Source of the DNA: Mucilaginibacter gracilis
GTDB lineage: Bacteria > Bacteroidota > Bacteroidia > Sphingobacteriales > Sphingobacteriaceae
Assembly: GCF_003633615.1 (NCBI RefSeq)
Contig: NZ_RBKU01000001.1
Location: 3,906,001-3,970,000 of the forward strand
Direction of reading: 5' to 3'
DNA: 64,000 nucleotides
How positions within the stretch are numbered: the first letter of the stretch is position 1; every line of letters begins with the position of its first letter. Made by a program: the position numbers and the translations under genes. Shown here piece by piece: positions 44,256 through 52,307 of this stretch. A model generated the notes under the pieces. It ran no database searches, was not told the DNA's origin, and saw only the letters and a list, made by a program, of their open reading frames with translations.

Positions 44256-44990
44256 ATGAAACATATAAAACTTGCCATCCTGATCCTGACCATGCTTGCC
44301 GCATTGTTTTCCTGTAAAAAAGAGGAACTTCGGGATGAAAAATACTACTACGGCAACCTGAAGGTTTCCGCACTGAACACGCCGGACCTTCCGGATCTGA
44401 GCGTATATTATGACGATGATTTCGTAGGTACGCTAAAGGCGGGATCGAACAGTTATCCCGAAAGAACATTTATAGTTGATAATAAAAGACGGGTACGAAT
44501 CTACCTGGCTCCAAAGGGCGACCTGGTCGCTGATACCACCATAACGATGATCAGGGACAAAACGATCGAGCTCGTTTTCGCGTACAGTGAACTCTATGGG
44601 ATATCAGGTTTCACCAAACGACTACAGGTCTCGCCCGATTCTGCCGCTGTGCAGCTGTATAACAAGTTACCGGCCAGTGTACAACCAAACGGCACGGTCA
44701 TCGACGCGCACCTGGTTTCGTATGACCCGAATGCGGGCGGTTTTTACGATGTGGGCATCTATGAAGACATTCAGCGCAATAAGTTCCATCCAAAAACATT
44801 CCTGATACCGGCCCTTACCATTGCTTATATCGAGCTGGTCAACCGGGCCACAGGGGCGGTGATCACCGATGAGAACGGTACGGGCCAGTTTTATTTCACT
44901 TCCGGCAGCGGAGCAAACGCCGTCGCTATTTTAAACGCCGATGAAACCGGCACCGGATTCATGTTCACCTCAGCAGCCATTGACCTTTAG
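44256..44990 (+). CDS. Lipoprotein, DUF4397-like, cassette D
   Basis: 244 residues; signal and lipobox LFSC near residue 21 followed by KKEE. First domain: YYYGNLKVSALNTPDLPDLSVYYDDDFVGTLKAG; second domain from ~120. It follows the broken receptor by 12 bases. Because the insertion sequence carries terminator-like ends, this gene is probably silenced together with the receptor unless a promoter exists within the element. Confidence 0.75.
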   Translation: MKHIKLAILILTMLAALFSCKKEELRDEKYYYGNLKVSALNTPDLPDLSVYYDDDFVGTLKAGSNSYPERTFIVDNKRRVRIYLAPKGDLVADTTITMIRDKTIELVFAYSELYGISGFTKRLQVSPDSAAVQLYNKLPASVQPNGTVIDAHLVSYDPNAGGFYDVGIYEDIQRNKFHPKTFLIPALTIAYIELVNRATGAVITDENGTGQFYFTSGSGANAVAILNADETGTGFMFTSAAIDL

Positions 44991-45024
44991 GCCAGCAGGC
45001 AAAATCGCAACATAAACAGCTATA

Positions 45025-45055
45025 AAAACGGCTGCCCTTACGCGGCAGCCGTTTT
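45025..45055 (+). terminator. Perfect 12-bp terminator after lipoprotein D
   Basis: AAAACGGCTGCC and GGCAGCCGTTTT enclose CTTACGC; A and T tracts on both sides make it potentially bidirectional. Confidence 0.9.
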
Positions 45056-45113
45056 AACCTGCCAATTCCTTTCAAAAAAGAACACGATAACTACGCACCA
45101 CGGGTAGTTCAAG

Positions 45114-45443
45114 ATGATATATATGCAAGGCATCAACAAAACACAGCACGGGCACCTCATCGCTGCCTTAACACAATTGCAGCAATTACTAGCGCAAAAC
45201 GGCGAGGTAAAGGCCATGCAACAAGCCGCGATCTACCAGGAGGAGCTGGAAAGCATGATGGCTGGTTATGAGCGGCTGCTTGCCGAATTGCTGACCCAGA
45301 TCATCGCCTACCGCGAACAGTACGACGAGGCTAAGATCAAATTCTTAAGCGTCAAGCTGAAGGAACTGAAGAAAGTGATCCCGCAAGAATCCCTGGTGTT
45401 TTTCCTGCTGAAGCAAAATATCCAGCAGGCTTACGGCACCTAA
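45114..45443 (+). CDS. Hypothetical coiled-coil protein, 109 aa
   Basis: Starts MIYMQGINKTQ (ATG 45123 is an alternative start). Nearly all helical: HLIAALTQLQQLLAQNGEV, EELESMMAGYERLLAELLTQIIAYREQYDEAKIKFLSVKLKELKKV, with leucine spacing suited to a coiled coil. There is no signal peptide or membrane span. It lies between two terminators in cassette D and has no counterpart in A-C. No function can be assigned. Confidence 0.65.
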   Translation: MIYMQGINKTQHGHLIAALTQLQQLLAQNGEVKAMQQAAIYQEELESMMAGYERLLAELLTQIIAYREQYDEAKIKFLSVKLKELKKVIPQESLVFFLLKQNIQQAYGT

Positions 45444-45463
45444 CCTTAATATGAATTGTGACC

Positions 45464-45494
45464 AAGGGCAGTGCAGCAATGCCTGCCCTTTTTT
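45464..45494 (+). terminator. Terminator before the small membrane gene
   Basis: AAGGGCAG (45464-45471) pairs with CTGCCCTT (45483-45490), followed by TTTT. It lies inside the longer frame that would start at 45471, so the start at 45504 is preferred. Confidence 0.8.
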
Positions 45495-45503
45495 AAGACT
45501 TTA

Positions 45504-45740
45504 ATGATGCGCAACACTTATATCGCCATTTCAATTTTACTGGTACTGGACATAGCCGTTTTGCTGTTGGCCCGCTGGTTTGACCGGCGGTATTATGTGC
45601 CCTTCCTAATAGCTATGAATAAGCAAAAAAAAGAACCGGAATATAACCCGTATTTGATCCGCCTGGGCTTGATGGCCGCAGGCGGCGGGTTGGTGGTTTA
45701 TGCCCTTGTCGCCGCTATTTGGTGGCAATGTCAAAGATGA
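45504..45740 (+). CDS. Small two-span membrane protein, 78 aa
   Basis: MMRNTYIAISILLVLDIAVLLLARWFDRRYYVPF then a basic loop (NKQKKEPEYNPYL) and a second span (LGLMAAGGGLVVYALVAAIWW). The first span and its DRRYY end match the 20821 protein of cassette A, so they form a second small family. The NPYL-x6-AAGGG stretch also recalls the HNPGLL...GG pattern of the 44-residue family, hinting at shared ancestry. Function unknown. Confidence 0.7.
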   Translation: MMRNTYIAISILLVLDIAVLLLARWFDRRYYVPFLIAMNKQKKEPEYNPYLIRLGLMAAGGGLVVYALVAAIWWQCQR

Positions 45741-46105
45741 AAATTTGGCGACATAACGACCATTACCTGCTTGGGCAAGCTCGTCGTCTTTTATACGGAT
45801 GTTACTGCGTTATTCCCACCGCCGTGACCATTGCTGGCACTTTAGTGCCGAAGATCAGATTATCAATATAAATGCTCAACCGTGAAATCCCCTGAATACT
45901 ACAAATATAAAAGAGGCTGTACCTTGATTGATACAGCCTCTTTATTCTTGTTAAGCACCATAAGCCAACCTAACAATTGCTTTCAGCATTAAAATAGCAG
46001 CCTTCTTATTTGGGATTTCCTTATCAGGTCTATTGGCTCCATTTTCAGTAAAGCTCCTTTAGATACTCATGCCGTTTTCCACTGATACGCATATAAGCTT
46101 ATTTT
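45741..46105. other. Intergenic region between convergent cassettes D and E
   Basis: No gene is supported here. It holds one strong hairpin at 45910-45943, listed separately, and A/T-rich sequence. Cassettes D (plus) and E (minus) end here. Confidence 0.6.
45910..45943. terminator. Bidirectional terminator between cassettes D and E
   Basis: AAAGAGGCTGTA and TACAGCCTCTTT form a perfect 12-bp stem around a 10-base loop. Its GAGGCTGT core resembles the IS1182 ends in this window, so it might also be a remnant of such an end. Confidence 0.8.
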
Positions 46106-46882
46106 TTATTTGAAAATAGCCGAAAGATCAGACATATCGTAGCCTTGCAATACCTTATTCTTTTCAGACAGATAGGGTGAAATTGAAAGTAATTGACTGT
46201 CTCCCTTTTTAAAATCAGTGAAAGTTAGAAATCGTTGATAGGGATTTGACTGCGCATCGTCTGAAACATTTTCCAGACTTGTATAAGGTAGATCTTCTGT
46301 GCCGGCTTTGTAAACCAATAAGTAATAAGAGTGATCTGGTTTTAAAGGCGCAAATTCTATAAAATCGCCGAAAGTCCCGGTAATATTTTTTACCTTGATA
46401 TAAGGTACAATTTCATATGTATTGTCGTCAACGTCCAAAAATTCGAGATCTACCGGGCCACCGTAAAAATCTTTAAAAGTGGTGCTGAACCTGAACCGGA
46501 AACCCATATTATCAGGGTTGCTAACAGGCGTAAGCACTATGTTATCAGACAGCGTGGCACCATCATAAAAGAAATTTTTAACCTGATTAAACGGCTTTTC
46601 GGCAACCTCAAATTCTTTAATTATTTTACCATCCGCTTTTTTACGCAATTGTATCTTATCTCCGGGAGTAAAGAGCCCTCCTGTAAACGGTACTTTGCCA
46701 GCAGGAATCGTACCCAATACCTTATTATTAAAAATCAGCTCCAGGGTATCTGTGGTCAGTACCGCACCCCGGATATTAAAGTTTACAGGGCTTGTACCCT
46801 TCTCCGGGTTTAATAACTGTTCCTTTTTACAAGCCGACAAAAGAATCGGAAAAAGAAAAACGATGTATTTTATTTTATGCAT
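46106..46882 (-). CDS. Lipoprotein, cassette E
   Basis: 258 residues from ATG 46882 (MHKIKYIVFLFPILLSACKKEQLL); the longer frame to 46975 puts 31 polar residues before the signal peptide and is rejected. Lipobox LLSAC. The mature part is beta-rich (GAVLTTDTLELIFNNKVLGTIPAGKVPFTGG) and is followed by YEIVPYIKVKNITGTFGDF. It is related in layout to the other lipoproteins but diverged. It ends the cassette E operon, whose receptor is 109 bases upstream. Confidence 0.75.
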   Translation of the reverse strand: MHKIKYIVFLFPILLSACKKEQLLNPEKGTSPVNFNIRGAVLTTDTLELIFNNKVLGTIPAGKVPFTGGLFTPGDKIQLRKKADGKIIKEFEVAEKPFNQVKNFFYDGATLSDNIVLTPVSNPDNMGFRFRFSTTFKDFYGGPVDLEFLDVDDNTYEIVPYIKVKNITGTFGDFIEFAPLKPDHSYYLLVYKAGTEDLPYTSLENVSDDAQSNPYQRFLTFTDFKKGDSQLLSISPYLSEKNKVLQGYDMSDLSAIFK

Positions 46883-46990
46883 ATCATATAATTTAAAGTA
46901 GTGTTTTTTTTCGCCCCGGTTATTCGGTTTATTCAAAGTTTTAAATAGCCCTGTTAATATCAAATCTGTATTCATGATATATGCGCTTTG

Positions 46991-49900
46991 TTAAAAATTA
47001 TAAGTAAGCGATGTACTGTAGGTGCGGCCAAATTTCTGTTGAAATCTAATTTGGTCGCCATTTTCATAATTATTGCTGAACCCGGGTTTCAGGCGGTAAC
47101 CTTTGCTTTTATCGCCACCCATTTCATAGCTGGCTGTATTCCTATAAAAAACTGAGGCATTGTTGGTGAGGTTACCGGCGTTGAGCTTAATTTCTATTTT
47201 GTTTTTCAAAAACCGGTAACTAACCTGAAGATCAAACTGTTCCCGCGGCTTTTCATAATCAATAAGCGTGGGATCATCGCTCACGATATAGGTTTTATAA
47301 CCAGATTTATTATAAGCTGCATTCAAACCGAAATGTTTGCCTGTGTATTGAAAACCAGCATTGTATAAATAGGGAGACTGCCCGTACATGGCCCTCTTTT
47401 GCGCAACAGGAACCTGCAAGTTGGGTTTTCCAGCTTCCGGGTTTTCTACAGCGTAGGTTGCCTGAACGGTTGATTTTTGCAGGGTAAGGTTGCCATAAAC
47501 CGTTACGTTTTTTAAGATGCCCTCAGCAGCGATAAAGCCGAGGCTTTTACGCGCCTCAAATTCCAAACCGTATACTTTTGCCCAATCGGCGCTTTGCAGG
47601 TAATAATTATCGCTACCATTGTAAAAGTAGGTCAGTTCTGCAGGTTTATCAAAACGCTTATAGTAGCCCCCTACAGAAATAATCTCGCCCAACCCCGGGA
47701 ACCACTCTGTTTTCAGGTCATAACTATTAATGCGGGTACTGTACAAACCTTTATTACCATATAAACCATCCAGGTAAGGGCTATATCTGAAAAATGGGTT
47801 ATTGTCCATCAATTCGGGCCTTACCACACTGCTGGAAACCGCTCCCCTGATATTGAGGGATTGTATAGGGCTATAGGTTAAATTTGCCGATGGGAGCCAT
47901 TGCCAAAGCTTGTCGGGCTTTACGCTGAATACGCCTACAGATTCTTTGTTATTTGTTCCGTATTTGATCTCGGTATATTTGTAATATTCACTTCGGATTC
48001 CCCATACTAACCTCAGTTTATCTAAGATCCTGTTGTCGAGCATGATATACCCTGCGTGCGTTTGGCTTTTACCCTCGTAATTATCTACAAAAAATGGTTG
48101 GATACCATAACTGTACTTATCATAAGTAAGGTTACCCTGGCTTATCATCTGGCTTATGGGTATGTAACTTAAACTATCGGGGAGTCGGTTATTGGCTACG
48201 AGGGCCGCAATCTGCCAAGCAAATTCTGCCTTTTTTTGATTGCCAAAATAACCGGTTTTTATATTACTACGGATTCCCGCCAGGGTAAAAGGCAAGGTGC
48301 CCGACAAGTTCCATGAATAATGGCGCTCTTTATTCTCGGAATGCTGACGTGAAGTTTGTGTTATCGAAGGTTCAGTAATAGTACCAGTAGAGTAAAAATA
48401 TTTATATTCATCGCCCACCAAAAAGGATCTGCTTGAGGCAATAATGGCATCCTTTTCCTGCCTGTTTATAGAAGTTCTGGCAAAATCCCAGTCAATTTTT
48501 ACTTTTCCTAACTGATGCTGTCCGCTTAGTTTGTTTTGCAATAGATCAGTATAGGTTGGATCATCAGCTTCCTTGATCCGCATGAAGTCACTTCCGTCGA
48601 TTGTTGAGCCATTAATTCTCACCAGGGTATTATCGTAAACATGCGTATAGGTATTACGAAAACTGAACCGGTTTTTCCCCAATTGCAAACCCATGTTAAA
48701 CAAAGCGCCCAGGGTGGTATTAAAACTATACGCTGCTCCCTGATTATCGGGCGCGTTCGGGTTCCAATCGCCCCTGTTCTGGTTATGGATAATATTGATA
48801 TTTTGCGTATTGCGGTAACTGATAGCGCCGGTAAAACCCAGCTTATTATTGCTGCTCGTATCTAACTTTAACAAACGTCCAATAGAAAACTGGTAATTTT
48901 GTGAGGGTGCCGTTTTATATTGATAGACGGTGAAATTATCGTTCGTAAACTTTTTACTTTGATCGGTTACCTTTTTTTGAAAATCCGCTTCCGAAAGCTC
49001 ACTTTGGGTGTTAGGGCTCGTGTTTCTGTTGGTCTGTACTAATCCCGTAGGGAAATCCCTTCGACCATCGTCAAAACCCAGGTAGTCATACTTGCCGCGT
49101 TGATGGCTCAGAAAGTCCTTACCGGTGCTTTGGTCATTATAAGAAGCACCGGCGGTAAAACTCATAAAGTTTTCGTTGGGAATATCCTTTGTATTAACCT
49201 GTATAAGGCCGCCGCCAAAGCTGGCGTTCATATCCGGAGTAACCGTTTTGCTTACTACCACGTTATCTACCAGGCCTGACGGAATCATATCAAACGAGAA
49301 ATTACGGCTTTGGGCTTCGGTACTGGGCAACACGGTTCCATCCATCATGGCGGTATTGTAACGCTCGCCAATTCCCCTAACCAGCACAAACTTATTGTCT
49401 ACCGTGCTTACACCACTGATCCTTTTCAGGCTTTCACCTATATTTTTGTCGGGCGTTCGGGCCAGTTGCTCTGCACTGATGCCATTGCTGATCTCGGAAG
49501 CATTTTTTTGCTTGACCAGAAGGCCTTCCACAGAGGCCTTTTTGTACCCGGAAGTAATCACCACTTCTTTCAATCCCCTCGAATCTGTTTTCAAAGAAAT
49601 ATCAAGCGGCGTATTTTTACCTTCTGTTACGATCACACCGGTAACCCGGTGCGTAGCGAAAGATACGTAGCTGAATTCCAGCGTATAGGTACCGGGCAGC
49701 AGGCTTAAGATATAACTGCCATCCGCACCGGCCTGCGTACCCGCACCGGTTTCCACAACTTTAACGTTTGCCCCGGGCAGGGTTTCTCCTTTGTCGTCAA
49801 CAATTTTGCCAGAAATGTGGCCGGGTTTGGCGGGAACCGGGGTTCTTGTAACGGCGATCATCGAGCCGGATTGGGTAAATTTTAAACGGTATATCCGGGA

Positions 49901-50200
49901 AATATCCTGCAGCACATCCTGCATGCTCGCGGCTCTGTTTTTCAGCCTGACGTTCGCAACGTCGCCAATGTCCGCTGCATAATAAAAGCTGATACCTGAT
50001 TGCTGCTCAAGTTCTTTAAAGACGTTTTTTAGCAATGAGGTTTTGGTGACGTTTACCTTTATTTCTTTAAGGTCCTGAGATCTTACATCCCTGGCCATCA
50101 AAAGGCCTGAAGTAGTCAATACGGCGATCACTGCGAGAAAAGTTAGTCTCGACATTTGATATAGGAGTTTAATTACACTTTTTTTTGTAAAATTGTACAT
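46991..50200 (-). CDS. TonB-dependent receptor, cassette E
   Basis: 1069 residues: leader to ~42 (RDVRSQ), STN (TSLLKNVFKELEQQSGISFYYAADIGDVANVRL), carboxypeptidase-like domain (GHISGKIVDDKGETLPGANVKV), plug (ISAEQLARTPDKNIGESLKRISGVSTVDNKFVLVRGIGERYNTAMMDG, SFGGGLIQVNTKDI) and a barrel ending SLTYNF. The plug keeps the array signature, but the NGQLMPSTELNRKQFSFD run of A-D is replaced by DGTVLPSTEAQSRNFSFD. It is the more divergent member of the array and lies on the opposite strand. Confidence 0.93.
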   Translation of the reverse strand: MYNFTKKSVIKLLYQMSRLTFLAVIAVLTTSGLLMARDVRSQDLKEIKVNVTKTSLLKNVFKELEQQSGISFYYAADIGDVANVRLKNRAASMQDVLQDISRIYRLKFTQSGSMIAVTRTPVPAKPGHISGKIVDDKGETLPGANVKVVETGAGTQAGADGSYILSLLPGTYTLEFSYVSFATHRVTGVIVTEGKNTPLDISLKTDSRGLKEVVITSGYKKASVEGLLVKQKNASEISNGISAEQLARTPDKNIGESLKRISGVSTVDNKFVLVRGIGERYNTAMMDGTVLPSTEAQSRNFSFDMIPSGLVDNVVVSKTVTPDMNASFGGGLIQVNTKDIPNENFMSFTAGASYNDQSTGKDFLSHQRGKYDYLGFDDGRRDFPTGLVQTNRNTSPNTQSELSEADFQKKVTDQSKKFTNDNFTVYQYKTAPSQNYQFSIGRLLKLDTSSNNKLGFTGAISYRNTQNINIIHNQNRGDWNPNAPDNQGAAYSFNTTLGALFNMGLQLGKNRFSFRNTYTHVYDNTLVRINGSTIDGSDFMRIKEADDPTYTDLLQNKLSGQHQLGKVKIDWDFARTSINRQEKDAIIASSRSFLVGDEYKYFYSTGTITEPSITQTSRQHSENKERHYSWNLSGTLPFTLAGIRSNIKTGYFGNQKKAEFAWQIAALVANNRLPDSLSYIPISQMISQGNLTYDKYSYGIQPFFVDNYEGKSQTHAGYIMLDNRILDKLRLVWGIRSEYYKYTEIKYGTNNKESVGVFSVKPDKLWQWLPSANLTYSPIQSLNIRGAVSSSVVRPELMDNNPFFRYSPYLDGLYGNKGLYSTRINSYDLKTEWFPGLGEIISVGGYYKRFDKPAELTYFYNGSDNYYLQSADWAKVYGLEFEARKSLGFIAAEGILKNVTVYGNLTLQKSTVQATYAVENPEAGKPNLQVPVAQKRAMYGQSPYLYNAGFQYTGKHFGLNAAYNKSGYKTYIVSDDPTLIDYEKPREQFDLQVSYRFLKNKIEIKLNAGNLTNNASVFYRNTASYEMGGDKSKGYRLKPGFSNNYENGDQIRFQQKFGRTYSTSLTYNF

Positions 50201-50256
50201 AGCTTATTGGAATGAATTTGTTGTGTTAACTGCAAATGATCGCTGAAGCTTATGGG

Positions 50257-50282
50257 AACGGAGGAGGTGAAGGCCCTCCGTT
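50257..50282 (-). promoter_or_regulatory. Leader hairpin of receptor E
   Basis: AACGGAGG (50257-50264) and CCTCCGTT (50275-50282) form an 8-bp stem in the fecR E-receptor E gap, at the same place as the hairpins of A-D. Confidence 0.6.
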
Positions 50283-50365
50283 TCTGCTTACAGGCCATTT
50301 TATTTTTAAGGGGTGGTATGTTTGCTTATATCATAGTGTATGGGGTTTGAGGTTAATAAAGGTGG

Positions 50366-51271
50366 TTATCTATGCGTTAATGTGATCTTTCTGCCCTTGA
50401 TGGTGTAATCGAAACCGCCCGCCAGCGATAGCATTCCTGTTACCCTGGTGATATTTTCCCCCCTGATCCTGAAGCTCATTTTCTTGTTTTTTAGCTCAGG
50501 ATTTTGAAAAAAGAATTCTACGTTATAGGTTTTTTCCAGCTGTTTGCAGATGTAAGAAAGATTTTTGTCTTCAAATACGTAGTATCCTTTTTGCCAGGAA
50601 GTATAATCATCCGGTTGTACCTTTTGCATTTCCAGCTTTCCGTTTTCCGGATGATAAACCAGTCGGTCGCCTGGCAGCAATATGCGGTAACCGGCTTTTT
50701 TTGCAGCCAGAACGCTGACCTTTCCGGAACTTACTGTTACCGCAAGTTCCTGTTCATTTTCATAATTATTGACGTCAAACGTTGTCCCAAGAACTTGTAC
50801 CGCTAATTTGGAGGTCTGAATAATAAAAGGATGTGCGCTGTCATGTTTTACTTCGAAAAAAGCCTGCCCCTGAAGTTCAACCTCCCTGTTTTTCTTAATA
50901 AAATCCAACGGATATTTCAGTACAGAAGCACTGTTCATGGTGACGCGGGAACCGTCTGATAAGATCACCGTTTTACGCTCGCCTTTAGTAGTACGGATTT
51001 GGCCGTAAGCTATTGCAGCTGTAACATCGGCCTTTTCCTTCCTGATGTACTGAAAAATAAATGCAGCCGAAAGCATAAGTACGATGGATGCTGCTGACAT
51101 CCATCTCCTGATGTTTATGATCTTTCTTGGTTTAAGCAGCAAGCGTAATTCCTGGTTTGACCACAACTGTTCGGCCTTGAGCTGTTCTTCAATGAGGTCC
51201 CCGTCCGTAAAATTGAGCCGGGAGAGCCGGTGCCGGAATTCTTGTTCTTGTTGATCGTTTTGGTTTTCCAT
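50366..51271 (-). CDS. FecR-family anti-sigma factor, cassette E
   Basis: 301 residues from ATG 51271 (MENQNDQQEQEF); the frame to 51310 adds 13 unlikely residues. The cytoplasmic part is short (~1-62), with a span at ~65-83 (WMSAASIVLMLSAAFIFQYI), FecR domain (TTKGERKTVILSDGSRVTMNSASVLKYP, LQGQAFFEVKHD, VLGTTFDVNNY) and a C-terminal part (NLSYICKQLEKTYNVEFFFQ). LQGQAFFEV replaces the usual GEAFFEV. Confidence 0.92.
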   Translation of the reverse strand: MENQNDQQEQEFRHRLSRLNFTDGDLIEEQLKAEQLWSNQELRLLLKPRKIINIRRWMSAASIVLMLSAAFIFQYIRKEKADVTAAIAYGQIRTTKGERKTVILSDGSRVTMNSASVLKYPLDFIKKNREVELQGQAFFEVKHDSAHPFIIQTSKLAVQVLGTTFDVNNYENEQELAVTVSSGKVSVLAAKKAGYRILLPGDRLVYHPENGKLEMQKVQPDDYTSWQKGYYVFEDKNLSYICKQLEKTYNVEFFFQNPELKNKKMSFRIRGENITRVTGMLSLAGGFDYTIKGRKITLTHR

Positions 51272-51350
51272 AAATATACTGCTACTTACATAAAGCAGCA
51301 ATGCACCCAAAGACGTACAAGATTCATATTAAGAAATGATTAAATAATTG

Positions 51351-51965
51351 CTAACTGTAGATTATCCAGGCAATAAACAGGAGTTCCATCGTCGAGGCTT
51401 TGTAATTTTGTGTAGAGAGCCGCAGCCTGACCATGGCCCTGTCTAACTGTTTACGTGCAGTTTTGGGAGAGATACCCAGTTTTTCGGAAATTTCGGACAC
51501 GTTTTTTTGCTCGTTCCGGTTCAGCAGGAATATCTCGCGCATCCTGTCCGGCATTTCTTCAATGGTTTGATTGACCACATCCAGTAACCGGTCATATTTC
51601 TTTTGATTTTCCACCAGTTCCAATACATCGTGTTGTGGGAAGCTCAGATCCGCCTCCAGATTTATCCTGATATTTTCAAGGTGCTTTTCCTGGAAGCCCT
51701 TTGTGCGGTAATAGGTTGATAGCTTAAACCAAAGCCGGTTGTGCAACCAGCCGTTCAGTTCATCGCCAAATGCCAGCGTTTCTCTTTTTTCCCAAAGCTC
51801 AATGTACATTTCCTGTACCAAATCAAAGGCGTCCGCCCGGTCGCCGGTTTTCCGGTAAGCGAGCCTGCGCAAACTGGCCCAATACCTGTGGTGTAGCTCA
51901 TCGAAAGCGGCGTAATCCGATAGGCGGATCAGCCTGATGAGTTCTTTATCCGTAGCATGTTCCAT
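51351..51965 (-). CDS. ECF sigma factor, cassette E
   Basis: 204 residues from ATG 51965 (MEHATDKELI); a GTG one codon upstream (51968) is possible. Region 2: AAFDELHHRYWASLRRLAYRKTGDRADAFDLVQEMYIELWEKR; region 4: MPDRMREIFLLNRNEQKNVSEISEKLGISPKTARKQLDRAMVRLR. Tail MELLFIAWIIYS is hydrophobic. The start lies directly after the -7 element, so a leaderless mRNA is expected. fecR E follows with a gap of 79 bases. Confidence 0.92.
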   Translation of the reverse strand: MEHATDKELIRLIRLSDYAAFDELHHRYWASLRRLAYRKTGDRADAFDLVQEMYIELWEKRETLAFGDELNGWLHNRLWFKLSTYYRTKGFQEKHLENIRINLEADLSFPQHDVLELVENQKKYDRLLDVVNQTIEEMPDRMREIFLLNRNEQKNVSEISEKLGISPKTARKQLDRAMVRLRLSTQNYKASTMELLFIAWIIYS

Positions 51966-51970
51966 CACAC

Positions 51971-51978
51971 AAAGATAT
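51971..51978 (-). promoter_or_regulatory. -7 element of sigma E
   Basis: TATCTTTG on the minus strand, ending 2 to 5 bases before the start codon, with a TTAAT...ATTAACC pair upstream, like sigma A. Confidence 0.55.
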
Positions 51979-52080
51979 TCCGTTTCAGGTTAATTACATA
52001 TTAAGTCATTGGTGGTTATAATTTGGATTCTTTTGTTTAAATCAACCAGTATGATGTCTTTCTGACTGTTAAAACTTAGA

Positions 52081-52128
52081 TGTAGAGGAAGGAATCGAAC
52101 CTTCAACTGCTGCCGTCCAGCCCTCTAC
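52081..52128 (-). other. Compact tRNA-like structure (acceptor stem, T-arm, short third arm)
   Basis: On the minus strand GTAGAG at the 5' end (52123-52128) pairs with CTCTAC at the 3' end (52082-52087). Just inside the 3' strand is a T-arm: GAAGG and CCTTC around TTCGATT, matching the tRNA T-loop consensus. A third small arm GCTG/CAGC lies between. D- and anticodon arms are absent. It is either a degenerate tRNA, a tRNA remnant used as an attachment site, or a minimal tRNA-like RNA. Confidence 0.4.
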
Positions 52129-52268
52129 TAATGATTGCTTAATTATAATTCATATTGAAGAGTGCTTTGCTTACTCTTTTAATTTAATTATTAACTGATC
52201 TTATCCATTGTATAAAGAACACCCTGCAAGCCCAATAAATGTGGGGCAAAAGTAAGAGTGTAAAGTGA

Positions 52269-52293
52269 TGATAACAACAACTCTTTGTTATCA
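52269..52293 (-). terminator. Possible terminator of the PLD gene
   Basis: TGATAACAA and TTGTTATCA (perfect 9 bp, 7-base loop) lie 15 bases after the minus-strand stop. The stem is A/T rich, so the call is weak. Confidence 0.4.
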
Positions 52294-52307
52294 TATAGAA
52301 TGAACAA

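Larger units (their letters stand above)
51979..52307. other. Intergenic region between sigma E and the PLD gene
   Basis: No protein gene is supported. It contains the sigma E upstream promoter region, the tRNA-like structure (52082-52128) and the dyad at 52269-52293; the rest is A/T rich. Confidence 0.5.

Noticed and set aside
16733..50200. SusC/SusD polysaccharide utilisation loci
   Set aside because: Receptors have STN domains and FecR/sigma partners, but no SusD-like gene, glycoside hydrolase or sulfatase is present, so a PUL call is not supported.
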